NCBI GenBank assembly: GCA_027346205.1
Contig: DAIESR010000215.1
Coordinates: 1 to 13,900 of the forward strand
Length of the DNA: 13,900 nucleotides
Direction: 5' to 3'
Source of the DNA: Beijerinckiaceae bacterium
Lineage (GTDB): Bacteria; Pseudomonadota; Alphaproteobacteria; Rhizobiales; Beijerinckiaceae
Part shown: positions 5,915 to 12,674 of the stretch, piece by piece
Layout of the letters: every line of letters starts with the position of its first letter
How positions within the stretch are numbered: the stretch's first letter is position 1
The notes under the pieces: generated by a model
Told to the model about the DNA's origin: nothing
The model's input: only the letters and a program-made list of their open reading frames with translations
Database searches by the model: none
Translations under genes and position numbers: made by a program

Positions 5915-6571
5915 ATGATCGAGAGCGCCGAAATCTCCAAAAGTCTCTACGCCCGATATGAGGCGATGATTGCGGAGCGCGATGCGAAAAGCCGGACGTT
6001 TAGGCCTGTTGCGGCGGGGGCGATGGATTGGCATCTCGTCACCACCGCGCCGAATGGGGAATGGTACGCCGCCGAGGCGCTGATGCGGCGCGGGTTCGAT
6101 GTGTTCGTGCCGACGATCACACTGAAGCGCCGATTGCGCGGGCGCACGGCGGAGCGTCAAGCGATGTTGTTCCCAAGCTATCTCTTCGTCGCGCAGCCGC
6201 ATGGTGCCGCCTTCTTCGTGGAAATTGAAAGAGCGCCTAGAGTGATTGCTATCGTGCAGAGTGATGGCAACCCGGCGCTGCTGCCGCAAAGAGTAATTGA
6301 ACATCTGTGCGCGGCGTTGGCTGGCGGGTGCTTTCGGCATGATTTCCGGCGCGACTGTCTGCGTTATGTCGCGCCGGGCACGGCACAAGAGGATTTGATA
6401 AAATTTCGGGTAGGTGATCCGGTCAAGGTCTTGGACCCGCGACTGTTCGACTGCGTGATGGCAGAGATCGCCGCAGCGCCGGCTCATGAGCGCATCGACG
6501 TGTTCATGCGCATGTTTTGTGGAAAAGTCCGGGTGAGTGTGTCGTTGGCTTGCGTAGAGTCCTTGACATAA
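5915..6571 (+). CDS. phage-encoded NusG/RfaH-like transcription antiterminator (218 aa)
   Basis: Residues 38-115 form a NusG N-terminal (NGN) domain: WHLVTTAPNGEWYAAEALMRRGFDVFVP, then RR...RTAERQAMLFPSYLFV, the characteristic stretch that packs on the clamp of RNA polymerase. After a helical linker (125-160), residues 164-218 form a KOW domain: FRVGDPVKVLD, HERIDVFMRMFCGKVRVSVSLACVESL. Length (218 aa) is slightly above that of bacterial NusG. GAGG at 5904-5907 is a good ribosome binding site for ATG 5915. It lies alone between the replication and packaging modules with non-coding DNA on both sides. By analogy with RfaH-type specialised paralogues, it may keep polymerase elongating through the packaging/head operon. 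The specific target site is unknown. Confidence 0.85.
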   Translation: MIESAEISKSLYARYEAMIAERDAKSRTFRPVAAGAMDWHLVTTAPNGEWYAAEALMRRGFDVFVPTITLKRRLRGRTAERQAMLFPSYLFVAQPHGAAFFVEIERAPRVIAIVQSDGNPALLPQRVIEHLCAALAGGCFRHDFRRDCLRYVAPGTAQEDLIKFRVGDPVKVLDPRLFDCVMAEIAAAPAHERIDVFMRMFCGKVRVSVSLACVESLT

Positions 6572-6602
6572 TGTCTGCGAATCAATCATCCCTAGATATA
6601 AC

Positions 6603-6680
6603 AGCCACCGGAGCGCTGACCCCCAAGCGTGGGACCTCCGACCTGGGCGACGGTAGAGCCGATCGCCGCGAAGGGTGGCT
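6603..6680 (+). ncRNA. candidate structured RNA, three-way junction, upstream of HNH gene
   Basis: The outer stem AGCCACC (6603-6609) pairs exactly with GGTGGCT (6674-6680). Inside is one arm from GGAGCGCT (6610-6617) with AGCG (6626-6629) and CTCC (6636-6639). A second strong arm is GGCGACGG (6646-6653), loop TAGAG, then CCG-A-TCGCC (6659-6667) with one bulged A. The whole 78-nt element lies between the NusG-like gene and the HNH gene. It is about tRNA-sized but has no TΨC-like GGTTCGA and no CCA-proximal tRNA features. No known riboswitch class was recognised. Folding was done by eye. Confidence 0.35.
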
Positions 6681-6724
6681 TATGTCTTAAACTCCCTACA
6701 CATTCGCAACGAACGCGAGGATGC

Positions 6725-7075
6725 GTGAAGCTCGGGCAAGCGCGCATCAAACCAGCATCGGGTCGTATTGCGCGGCCTCCTGAAAAACGCGCGGATGCGG
6801 CCTATCTCACGGTGGATTGGAAGAAGCTGCGAGCCGAAGTCTTTGGGCGCGACAGATATGTCTGCGTAGTGCCGGGGTGCGGTAGGCCGGCAAAGGTCTG
6901 CGAACATATCGTCTCACGCCGCAAGGGCGGCCGAGACGCAAAAGAAAATCTCGGCTCACTCTGCCGCCAACACGACAATTATTTCAAGGAAGATGCGGGT
7001 GGTGAGCGGCGCAATGCCGATCAATGGCACGTGATCTTCGCCCAGGGGGTAGGCGGTTTAAATTCGAAGCGGTGA
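6725..7075 (+). CDS. HNH endonuclease (116 aa)
   Basis: The GTG at 6725 is chosen as start, with GAGG at 6717-6720 upstream. An in-frame GTG at 6629 would add 32 residues but lies inside the predicted RNA fold and adds nothing family-like. The HNH core runs over about residues 30-90: LRAEVFGRDRYVC, CGRPAKVCEHIVSRRKGG, ENLGSLCRQHDNYFKED. The catalytic-site pattern is E-H-I...N-L...H-D-N, with Glu instead of the commoner Asp before His. The Cys pairs (CVVPGC and C-x2-H) could hold a structural zinc. HNH proteins next to terminase genes, such as HK97 gp74, stimulate terminase cutting at cos. The position directly before both terminase genes supports that role; a homing-type nuclease is the alternative. 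Confidence 0.8.
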   Translation: MKLGQARIKPASGRIARPPEKRADAAYLTVDWKKLRAEVFGRDRYVCVVPGCGRPAKVCEHIVSRRKGGRDAKENLGSLCRQHDNYFKEDAGGERRNADQWHVIFAQGVGGLNSKR

Positions 7076-7129
7076 GCCCCATGCAACCGGGTTTGCCCCC
7101 ACGCACAGATTTTTTTCTAGGGCCGAACG

Positions 7130-7191
7130 TTTGAATAATGCCGGCACGAATTCAAATAAATCACAAAAATCAAACATCGCAGGCGGCATTA
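7130..7191. promoter_or_regulatory. nested dyads upstream of terminase, candidate cos/packaging region
   Basis: The gap 7076-7224 contains no gene. It has TTTGAAT (7130-7136) facing ATTCAAA (7150-7156), with the palindrome GCCGGC (7140-7145) between them. It also has TAATGCCG (7136-7143) facing CGGCATTA (7184-7191) 40 bp apart. Cos or pac sites usually lie just before the small terminase gene in this phage type. A seven-T run at 7110-7116 is also present. No ribosome binding site is clear before the ATG at 7225. Confidence 0.3.
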
Positions 7192-7224
7192 CGCGGACTG
7201 CTAGCTTAGGTTGTATCGTTTGCG

Positions 7225-7842
7225 ATGGCAGCGCCCGCTAAGAAATCGAACCGTGGCGGCGCGCGGCCGGGAGCCGGGCGGCCTAAAAAGGGAAGCCGGC
7301 CTTCGAGCGCCTTGACCGACATCGACCTGAAGGTAGCTGAAGCGGCGACCGCGGCGACGCCGGAGGACATCGAGACGATCGCGCGCGGTCACGCCCGCAA
7401 CTCGCTGGATACGTTGAAGGCCATCATGCTGCATTCGGAAGCTGATAGCGCGCGTATTCAGGCCGCCAATGCGATCCTCGATCGCGGCTTTGGTAAGCCT
7501 GTCACGGAGACCGGCGTCGATATGCTCTTGCCTCTATTCGACCAAGCTTTTCGCAAGACGGCGCCTGGCGAAGTGATGGAAGAAGCTCGTAGGCTCGCAC
7601 CGCTTGCAATCGCGGTCTTGAACAAGATTGCGCAGAACAGCGTCAGCCATCCGGCCCGCGTCAGGGCTGCCCGTGCCCTGCTCGACCGCGGCCTCGGCGC
7701 CGTCGATGTGGCGCGGCTCGAAGCCTACCGGGCCGACAATAAGGTGCTGGGCAAGAAGGAGATCGCTGCCGCTGCTGCCGCCACCGCTGGCGAAGGCACG
7801 GATTGGGGCGATGATCTCAATCCGTCAGGACTGTTGAACTAA
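7225..7842 (+). CDS. terminase small subunit (205 aa)
   Basis: DNA-recognition subunit of the packaging motor. The N-terminus GGARPGAGRPKKG (residues 11-23) is the basic AT-hook-like start typical of many phage small terminases. Two homologous helical units follow: residues 57-92 and 125-160, each ending in A-x-LLDRG-x-G-like motifs (AANAILDRGFGKP; AARALLDRGLGAV). Aligned without gaps they share 14 of 36 residues, so the protein has an internal duplication. The C-terminus is Ala-rich followed by an acidic GTDWGDDLN tail that may contact the large subunit. It stands directly before the large terminase, with a 33-bp gap. The N-terminal motif and position together make the call; the start lacks a clear Shine-Dalgarno. 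Confidence 0.82.
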   Translation: MAAPAKKSNRGGARPGAGRPKKGSRPSSALTDIDLKVAEAATAATPEDIETIARGHARNSLDTLKAIMLHSEADSARIQAANAILDRGFGKPVTETGVDMLLPLFDQAFRKTAPGEVMEEARRLAPLAIAVLNKIAQNSVSHPARVRAARALLDRGLGAVDVARLEAYRADNKVLGKKEIAAAAAATAGEGTDWGDDLNPSGLLN

Positions 7843-7875
7843 AAAATTTCTTTGTCGCCGCCGAAGAAGTAACCA

Positions 7876-9570
7876 ATGACCTCTTGGTCTACCGCTTGTC
7901 CAGATTGGGAGGATCGCGTTCTCGCAGGTCGCTCGCTGGTTCCGGATCTGCCTCTCTTTCCGAGCGAGACGGAACGAGCACTGCGGATCTTCAAGCGGCT
8001 GCATGTTCCAGATCTGCATCGCGATCCGATAACCGGTCGCCTGCCGACCATGGGGAAAGTCGCGGGGGCATGGCTTTTCCCGATCGTCTCAGCGATCTTC
8101 GGGTCTTATGATCGATCCATTCACCGTCGGATGATCCAAGAGTTTTTCTGGCTCATTCCAAAAAAAAACGGGAAGACGAGTTCTGCCGCCGCGATTATGG
8201 TCATAGCGCTCATCCTTAACGATAGGCCAGAAGGCGAATTTGTCCTCGTGGCGCCGACCAAGGACCTCGCTGGCATCTCGTTCAAGCAAGCCAAGGGAAT
8301 CATCAAGGCCGATCCGGAACTCGACAAGCTGTTCCAGGTTCAAGATCACCTCAAGACTATCACGCATCGGCGCTTCGGCGCGACCCTACAGGTCAAGGCC
8401 GCCGATACGGATGTGATCACCGGCGGCAAGCAGGTCGGCACGCTCATCGATGAGCTCCACGTGCTTTCCTCTAAACCCAATGCGGCTGATATTCTTCTAG
8501 AGCTTCGCGGCGCGCTTACAGCAAGGCCGGACGGTTTTGTGATTGTCATCACGACACAATCAAAAAAGCAGCCGGCAGGCATCTTCAAGTCAGAACTCCA
8601 GAAGGCGCGCGCCGTTCGCGACGGCGATCTCGCGATGCCACTGCTGCCAATCCTCTATGAATTGCCGCCGCAGCTCTCGCGCGACAATGGCTGGAAGGCC
8701 AGGCGTTATTGGCTGGCAGTCAATCCGAATCTCGGCCGCTCCGTCGATGAGGTCTATCTCGAACGGGAACTCGGGGCAGCGGAGAATGAGGGAGAGAGCC
8801 AGCTTCGGCTCTTCGCATCGCAGCACTTCAACGTCGAGATCGGCGTCGGGCTCCGGATCGATGGTTGGCCCGGCGCCGAATATTGGGAGGATCGCACCGA
8901 TCCGACGCTGACTTTCGACGAGCTGCTCCAGCGCTGCGATGTGATCGTCGCCGGCGTCGACGGCGGGGGTCTCGACGATCTTTTGGGCTTTTGCCTTTTG
9001 GGCCGCGAGCATGGCACGGGCCGATGGCTCGCTTGGTTTCACGCATGGGCGCATGAATGTGTGAAGGAGCGGCGCAAGGATATTGCCGCACGTCTCGAGG
9101 ATTTTCAGAAAGCCGGTGACCTCACCTTCGTCAGTCTCATGAAGACGGCGCACGCAGAATGCGCGGATATGATCGCGCGTGTTGATGTGTCGGGCCTGCT
9201 CGCTGATATCGGGTTCGATCCGGCCGGGGCATCTGGCGTCGTCAATGCGCTGAAGGAGCGCGGCATAGAAGGTGATGACCGGATTGTCGGCGTGCGCCAG
9301 GGCTATAGCCTCGCCGGCCCCGTCAAAGATACCGAGACGGCGCTATCGGATGGTGATCTCGTACATGCTGGCCAGGCGCTCATGACATGGTGCGTTAGCA
9401 ATGCCAAGATCGAGGCGACGAAGAATGCCTATATCGTGACGAAGGCGTCCAGCGGGTCCGCGAAAATCGATCCACTCATGGCCCTGTTCAACGCGGTCGA
9501 TCGCATGCGGGTCAATCCGGAGACATCATCCGTCTATACCGCCGATCGTGGCCTCGTCGTATTTGGGTGA
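7876..9570 (+). CDS. terminase large subunit, HK97/Terminase_1 type (564 aa)
   Basis: ATP-driven packaging motor with a nuclease domain. The ATPase has Walker A PKKNGKTSS (95-103) and Walker B TLIDELHVL (D192, E193), followed by a TTQS coupling motif. The RNase H-like nuclease domain has its first acidic site at VAGVDGGGLDD (D362, D367/D368), a second at DIGFDPAGAS (D444, D448), and a third at KIDPLMALFNAV (D532). Length is normal for the family. Start ATG 7876 follows GAAGAAG at 7863-7869. The Walker A lysines are encoded by a run of nine adenines (8160-8168) in otherwise GC-rich sequence. It probably acts with the small subunit and the HNH protein on a site in the gap upstream. Confidence 0.93.
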   Translation: MTSWSTACPDWEDRVLAGRSLVPDLPLFPSETERALRIFKRLHVPDLHRDPITGRLPTMGKVAGAWLFPIVSAIFGSYDRSIHRRMIQEFFWLIPKKNGKTSSAAAIMVIALILNDRPEGEFVLVAPTKDLAGISFKQAKGIIKADPELDKLFQVQDHLKTITHRRFGATLQVKAADTDVITGGKQVGTLIDELHVLSSKPNAADILLELRGALTARPDGFVIVITTQSKKQPAGIFKSELQKARAVRDGDLAMPLLPILYELPPQLSRDNGWKARRYWLAVNPNLGRSVDEVYLERELGAAENEGESQLRLFASQHFNVEIGVGLRIDGWPGAEYWEDRTDPTLTFDELLQRCDVIVAGVDGGGLDDLLGFCLLGREHGTGRWLAWFHAWAHECVKERRKDIAARLEDFQKAGDLTFVSLMKTAHAECADMIARVDVSGLLADIGFDPAGASGVVNALKERGIEGDDRIVGVRQGYSLAGPVKDTETALSDGDLVHAGQALMTWCVSNAKIEATKNAYIVTKASSGSAKIDPLMALFNAVDRMRVNPETSSVYTADRGLVVFG

Positions 9571-9574
9571 GCAC

Positions 9575-10870
9575 ATGCCGCGCAAAAACCTTTTGTCGCG
9601 TGCGCTTGCCTGGGCGCTGAGGCGTACCTCTGACTCGACATTCGATGAGATGGCCTGGGACGGGTGGGGATGGTCAGTTCCTTCCGCGGCAGGCGTCCCC
9701 GTCAATCAGCAGACGGCGCTCAATGCAACGGCCGTTATGGCCTGTGTCACCATTCTGGCTGAGGATGTCGCGAAGCTAACCCCTCGGATCTATCGGAGGC
9801 TCCCGAATGGTGGCCGAGAGCTGGCAAAGGATCATTTTCTCTTCAATCTTCTTCGCCGGCCGAACGATTGGCAGAGCGGCCTCGAATTTCGCGAGATGAT
9901 GCAGATCTCGCTTGTCTTGCGAGGGAACGCCTATGCTGTCATCGCGAGAACGTCGCGGGGCATCCCTTATAAGCTCATTCCGATCAATGCCGATCGCGTC
10001 GCACTTTGGGAGGCCCCGAGCGGAGGTCTTTTCTATCGGGTGACGCCAATCGGCCTGCATGAAATGGCAGAGTTGAAAGACGAGCCGTTTCTTATCCCCG
10101 CGGATGATATGCTCCACATTCGCGGATTCTCACTCAACGGCTTGCTTGGCGCTTCGCGCATCATGCTGGCCAAGGAAGCGATCGGTCTCACCATCGCACA
10201 GGAGCGGCAGGCGTCGGAATGGGCCGGCAATGGTGCTCAACCGAGCGGCGTGTTGCAGACAGATCAAAAACTGACGGAGCCTGCGGCAAAGCGGATGGCC
10301 GCAGAGTGGAGAGATTCACACAGTGGCGTCCGGAATACGGGCAAGATCCTTGTGCTGGAGCAGGGGCTTAAATTCAACGCTCTGAATCTGTCCGCGTCGG
10401 ATATGCAGTTCATCGCGTCGCGCCAGTTCCAACTCGCTGAGATCTGCCGCATCTGGCGCATCCCGCCGCATATGGTCGGCGAACTCAGTAGGTCGACCAA
10501 TAACAACATCGCCCAGCAGGCGCAGGAATATGCCAATTATACGCTGACCGGATACACGGCGCGCTGGTCCTCAAAGCTCGATGCGCATTTCGATCTGGAA
10601 GCAGACGATCTCTTCATAGATTGGGATTTTTCGATCCTGACCAAGGCGGACCTGCCGACGCGCTACAACGCATATCGCACTGGCATCATGTCGATGTTCC
10701 TGACTCCGAATGAGGCGCGTATCGACGATGGCCGCGATCCTGTCGATGGCGGCGACAAGCTTTATCAGCCGCTCAATATGGATGCAGTCGGAAGCCAATC
10801 GTCTGGTGAGGCACCGCAAGGCGCCGGCCGGCCGCCGCAAGAAATCCCGGAAGGCATGGGGCCGGCATGA
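9575..10870 (+). CDS. portal protein, HK97 family (431 aa)
   Basis: Forms the dodecameric ring at one capsid vertex through which DNA enters, and onto which terminase docks. NATAVMACVTILAEDVAKLTPRIYRR, LLRRPNDWQSGLEFREMMQISLVLRGNAYAVI, and QLAEICRIWRIPPHMVGELSRSTNNNIAQQAQEY are the characteristic blocks of the HK97-type portal family. A C-terminal Gly/Pro/Gln-rich tail follows. ATG 9575 is preferred over an in-frame GTG at 9548, because the latter overlaps 23 bases of the terminase and adds only MASSYLGEH. It begins four bases after the terminase stop and ends in an ATGA overlap with the protease gene, so portal and protease are translationally coupled. Confidence 0.93.
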   Translation: MPRKNLLSRALAWALRRTSDSTFDEMAWDGWGWSVPSAAGVPVNQQTALNATAVMACVTILAEDVAKLTPRIYRRLPNGGRELAKDHFLFNLLRRPNDWQSGLEFREMMQISLVLRGNAYAVIARTSRGIPYKLIPINADRVALWEAPSGGLFYRVTPIGLHEMAELKDEPFLIPADDMLHIRGFSLNGLLGASRIMLAKEAIGLTIAQERQASEWAGNGAQPSGVLQTDQKLTEPAAKRMAAEWRDSHSGVRNTGKILVLEQGLKFNALNLSASDMQFIASRQFQLAEICRIWRIPPHMVGELSRSTNNNIAQQAQEYANYTLTGYTARWSSKLDAHFDLEADDLFIDWDFSILTKADLPTRYNAYRTGIMSMFLTPNEARIDDGRDPVDGGDKLYQPLNMDAVGSQSSGEAPQGAGRPPQEIPEGMGPA

Positions 10871-12384
10871 GTGATTTGACTATAGAAGGCTCGCCTGTTT
10901 GCCGGCGTAGTCTCGGACGCATCGCGGCGATCGGCGATAACGGCGACCGCACGATTTCCTACATTTTCTCTGATGCATCGGTCGCTCGCGATGAGCACAC
11001 GATCGCAAACGACGGATGGGAGCTCGGGAACTTCCTCGCTAATCCCGTTTTCCTTTGGTGCCATGATTCCTCGGCACCACCGATTGGCAAGGCCGTCGAT
11101 GTTGCAAAATCACCTGCCGCTTTGCGGGGGACGATCGAATATGCTGAGCGTGATGTCTATCCGTTCGCCGATACGATCTTCCGCCTGACCAAGGGCGGCT
11201 TTCTGAACGCGGTCTCCGTCTCCTGGGCGCCGATCGAATGGACAAGATCGACCGATCGCAACCGGCCCGGCGGCATTGATTTCAAGCGGCAGGAATTGCT
11301 CGAAATTTCGGCCGTACCGGTGCCGACGCTCCCTACTGCGCTCGCCACGGCTCGCGCGGCCGGCATCGATACGTCGCCGCTCTATGAATGGGCCGAGCGC
11401 ATTCTCGATGGGGCTCCGGGCGGATTGGTGTTTCCAAGGAAGGAACTCGAAGCTTTGCGAAGGGAAGCGAAAATACGGGCGATCCAGCGGGGTAGCCGAG
11501 CCTTGCAGGCCGATTGGAAATGCGGCGCGTCGCGCGAGCTTCCAATCGATGAAACGTCTGAATGGGACGGCGCGGCGGCGGAGACAAGCATCTTCGATGC
11601 TTGCGGCTTCGACGGGGATAGCCCCGATATCGAAAAGGCGCGCACGGCATTTCTTGCTTATGATGCTTCGGCGCCGAAGCTCAAGGGCAGCTATAAATTG
11701 CCGTTCGCCAAGATTGCCGACGGCAAGATGACAGCCGTAGCATCCGGGATTCGCAATGCGGCTTCGCGCCTGCCGCAGACCAAGGATCTGCCTGAGACCG
11801 CGCAGAAAGAAGCGCGCGCCGTTCTCGATACTTATGAGGCGAAAATGACTGACGGCGATAATAAGAATGGCAAGCATGCGTTCGCCAGCCTCCGCCGTCA
11901 TGCGCTGAAGCGCGGCCTCTATGAGGTCGCGGAAATGTGCTGGCATATTGAATGTCTTGAGTGGCTATGGGAAGAAATCGACGCTGAAGCTGATCAAGAG
12001 AATGACGACTCGCCAATTCCCGGGCGCTTTCGCGCTTGGATCAATGAGGGCAATCTCATCCTCGCGGCGATGGCTGCTGAAGAGACGCAAGAGAACATCC
12101 AGGGCGGCGCGGCTCCAGAGGATCTTGAAGATGCTGTTGAGCGCGGCGTGGCCCGCGCACTTGCCAAGATTGATCTCATGCGCGCCGGGAAGACGCTTTC
12201 CGCCGATAATGAGCGCGCGCTCGAAGATATCCATGATCGTATGGAAGAGACGCGTGGCATGATACGCTCTTTCATTGACTCGGCCAAGGCCGGCGATGCT
12301 GTGGCCGCTTCGGCGGATGGTGGCGCCGAAGAGCGCAAGCGCCGTGCAGCAGCTATGCGCGTATTGTCCAACAGGGCGGGCTGA
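10867..12384 (+). CDS. HK97-type prohead protease with two extra C-terminal domains (505 aa)
   Basis: Residues 1-165 are a herpes-assemblin-fold prohead protease (peptidase U35/S78): VFLWCHD (His66), FLNAVSVSW (Ser117) and ELLEISAVPVPTLPTALA carry the catalytic and core motifs. This domain cleaves scaffold segments during capsid maturation. Residues 216-327 (DWKCGASRELP, EWDGAAAE, FLAYDASAPKLKGSYKLPFA, ARAVLDTYEAKM) match a domain I recall from other phage head proteins; its role is unclear. Residues 340-505 are helical, with HALKRGLYEVAEMCWHIECLEWLWEE and a late LMRAGKTLSADNERALEDI segment of scaffold/capsid-linked type. HK97 protease itself is about 225 residues, so this is a long fusion. 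The extra parts probably serve as internal scaffold or anchoring. The start is an ATGA overlap with portal. Confidence 0.88.
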   Translation: MSDLTIEGSPVCRRSLGRIAAIGDNGDRTISYIFSDASVARDEHTIANDGWELGNFLANPVFLWCHDSSAPPIGKAVDVAKSPAALRGTIEYAERDVYPFADTIFRLTKGGFLNAVSVSWAPIEWTRSTDRNRPGGIDFKRQELLEISAVPVPTLPTALATARAAGIDTSPLYEWAERILDGAPGGLVFPRKELEALRREAKIRAIQRGSRALQADWKCGASRELPIDETSEWDGAAAETSIFDACGFDGDSPDIEKARTAFLAYDASAPKLKGSYKLPFAKIADGKMTAVASGIRNAASRLPQTKDLPETAQKEARAVLDTYEAKMTDGDNKNGKHAFASLRRHALKRGLYEVAEMCWHIECLEWLWEEIDAEADQENDDSPIPGRFRAWINEGNLILAAMAAEETQENIQGGAAPEDLEDAVERGVARALAKIDLMRAGKTLSADNERALEDIHDRMEETRGMIRSFIDSAKAGDAVAASADGGAEERKRRAAAMRVLSNRAG

Positions 12385-12413
12385 CCCTTTCCACATTGCG
12401 AAGTTTTGGGAAT

Positions 12414-12452
12414 CCTTGCCAGGTCTGGCGAAGGAAGGCGGCGCTCTGCCGC
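12414..12452 (+). promoter_or_regulatory. two tandem hairpins in the leader of the delta/capsid genes
   Basis: Stem 1: CCTTGCCA (12414-12421), loop GGTC, TGGC-G-AAGG (12426-12434), eight pairs with one bulge. Stem 2: GCGGC (12438-12442), loop GCTCT, GCCGC (12448-12452). They lie 18-56 bases before the ATG at 12471, in the only sizeable gap (86 bp) of the head operon. No T-run follows, so they are not terminators; mRNA stabilisation or processing is possible. Confidence 0.3.
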
Positions 12453-12470
12453 GATGATCAGGAGAATAAC

Positions 12471-12674
12471 ATGAGCGGTCTAGCAGCGCTCCGCCAGGCC
12501 TATGGCGCAGCGGTCGATGAACTGAATGATCCGGACGTAATCAAGGACGGCGGCAAATTCTCTGCGGTCGAGGCACGTGCGCTTGATCTGCATAGCCAGA
12601 TCGAGCGTGCCAAGAAAGCACAATCGCGTGCGGCATCTTTGGCGCAACCTACGGGCTCGGAAGGCGGAGATTAA
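12471..12674 (+). CDS. capsid delta-domain/scaffold-like small protein (67 aa)
   Basis: ATG 12471 follows AGGAG at 12460-12464, a good site. LAALRQAYGAAVDELND, then GGKFSAVEARALDLHSQIERAKKAQSRAASL, is one long amphipathic helix pair. It resembles the N-terminal delta (scaffold) segment of HK97-type capsid proteins, where a 'leucine-rich helix, g.lt.eE...d.l..eie.l..ri' pattern precedes the shell domain. The gene ends in TAA and the capsid GTG follows with no intervening base and in the same frame. A single base change at the TAA would fuse the two. It could be a free scaffold protein, or the first part of a capsid made by termination-reinitiation or readthrough. Confidence 0.65.
   Translation: MSGLAALRQAYGAAVDELNDPDVIKDGGKFSAVEARALDLHSQIERAKKAQSRAASLAQPTGSEGGD

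Noticed and set aside
5762..6589. A 275-codon minus-strand frame over the NusG-like gene and the repeat region
   Set aside because: Antisense to complete NGN/KOW domains; product is His/Arg-rich with no recognisable motif.
6563..6598. TTGACA followed by TAGATA as a promoter for the HNH gene
   Set aside because: TTGACA is perfect, but the spacer to TAGATA is 24 bases, and the hexamer at 17 bases (TCATCC) does not resemble a -10.
6603..6680. tRNA gene, because of a 7-bp closing stem and 78-nt size
   Set aside because: No TΨC-arm sequence, no D-arm pattern, and the two internal arms do not fit a cloverleaf; kept only as an unclassified RNA candidate.
9548..9577. Portal start at the in-frame GTG 9548
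   Set aside because: Would overlap the terminase by 23 bases and add nine residues unlike portal N-termini; ATG 9575 after the terminase stop is simpler.
12672..12674. Programmed stop-codon readthrough as the main explanation for the delta/capsid arrangement
   Set aside because: The capsid GTG has its own GGAG and the junction fits termination-reinitiation; no downstream readthrough element was recognised. Kept as a minor alternative.
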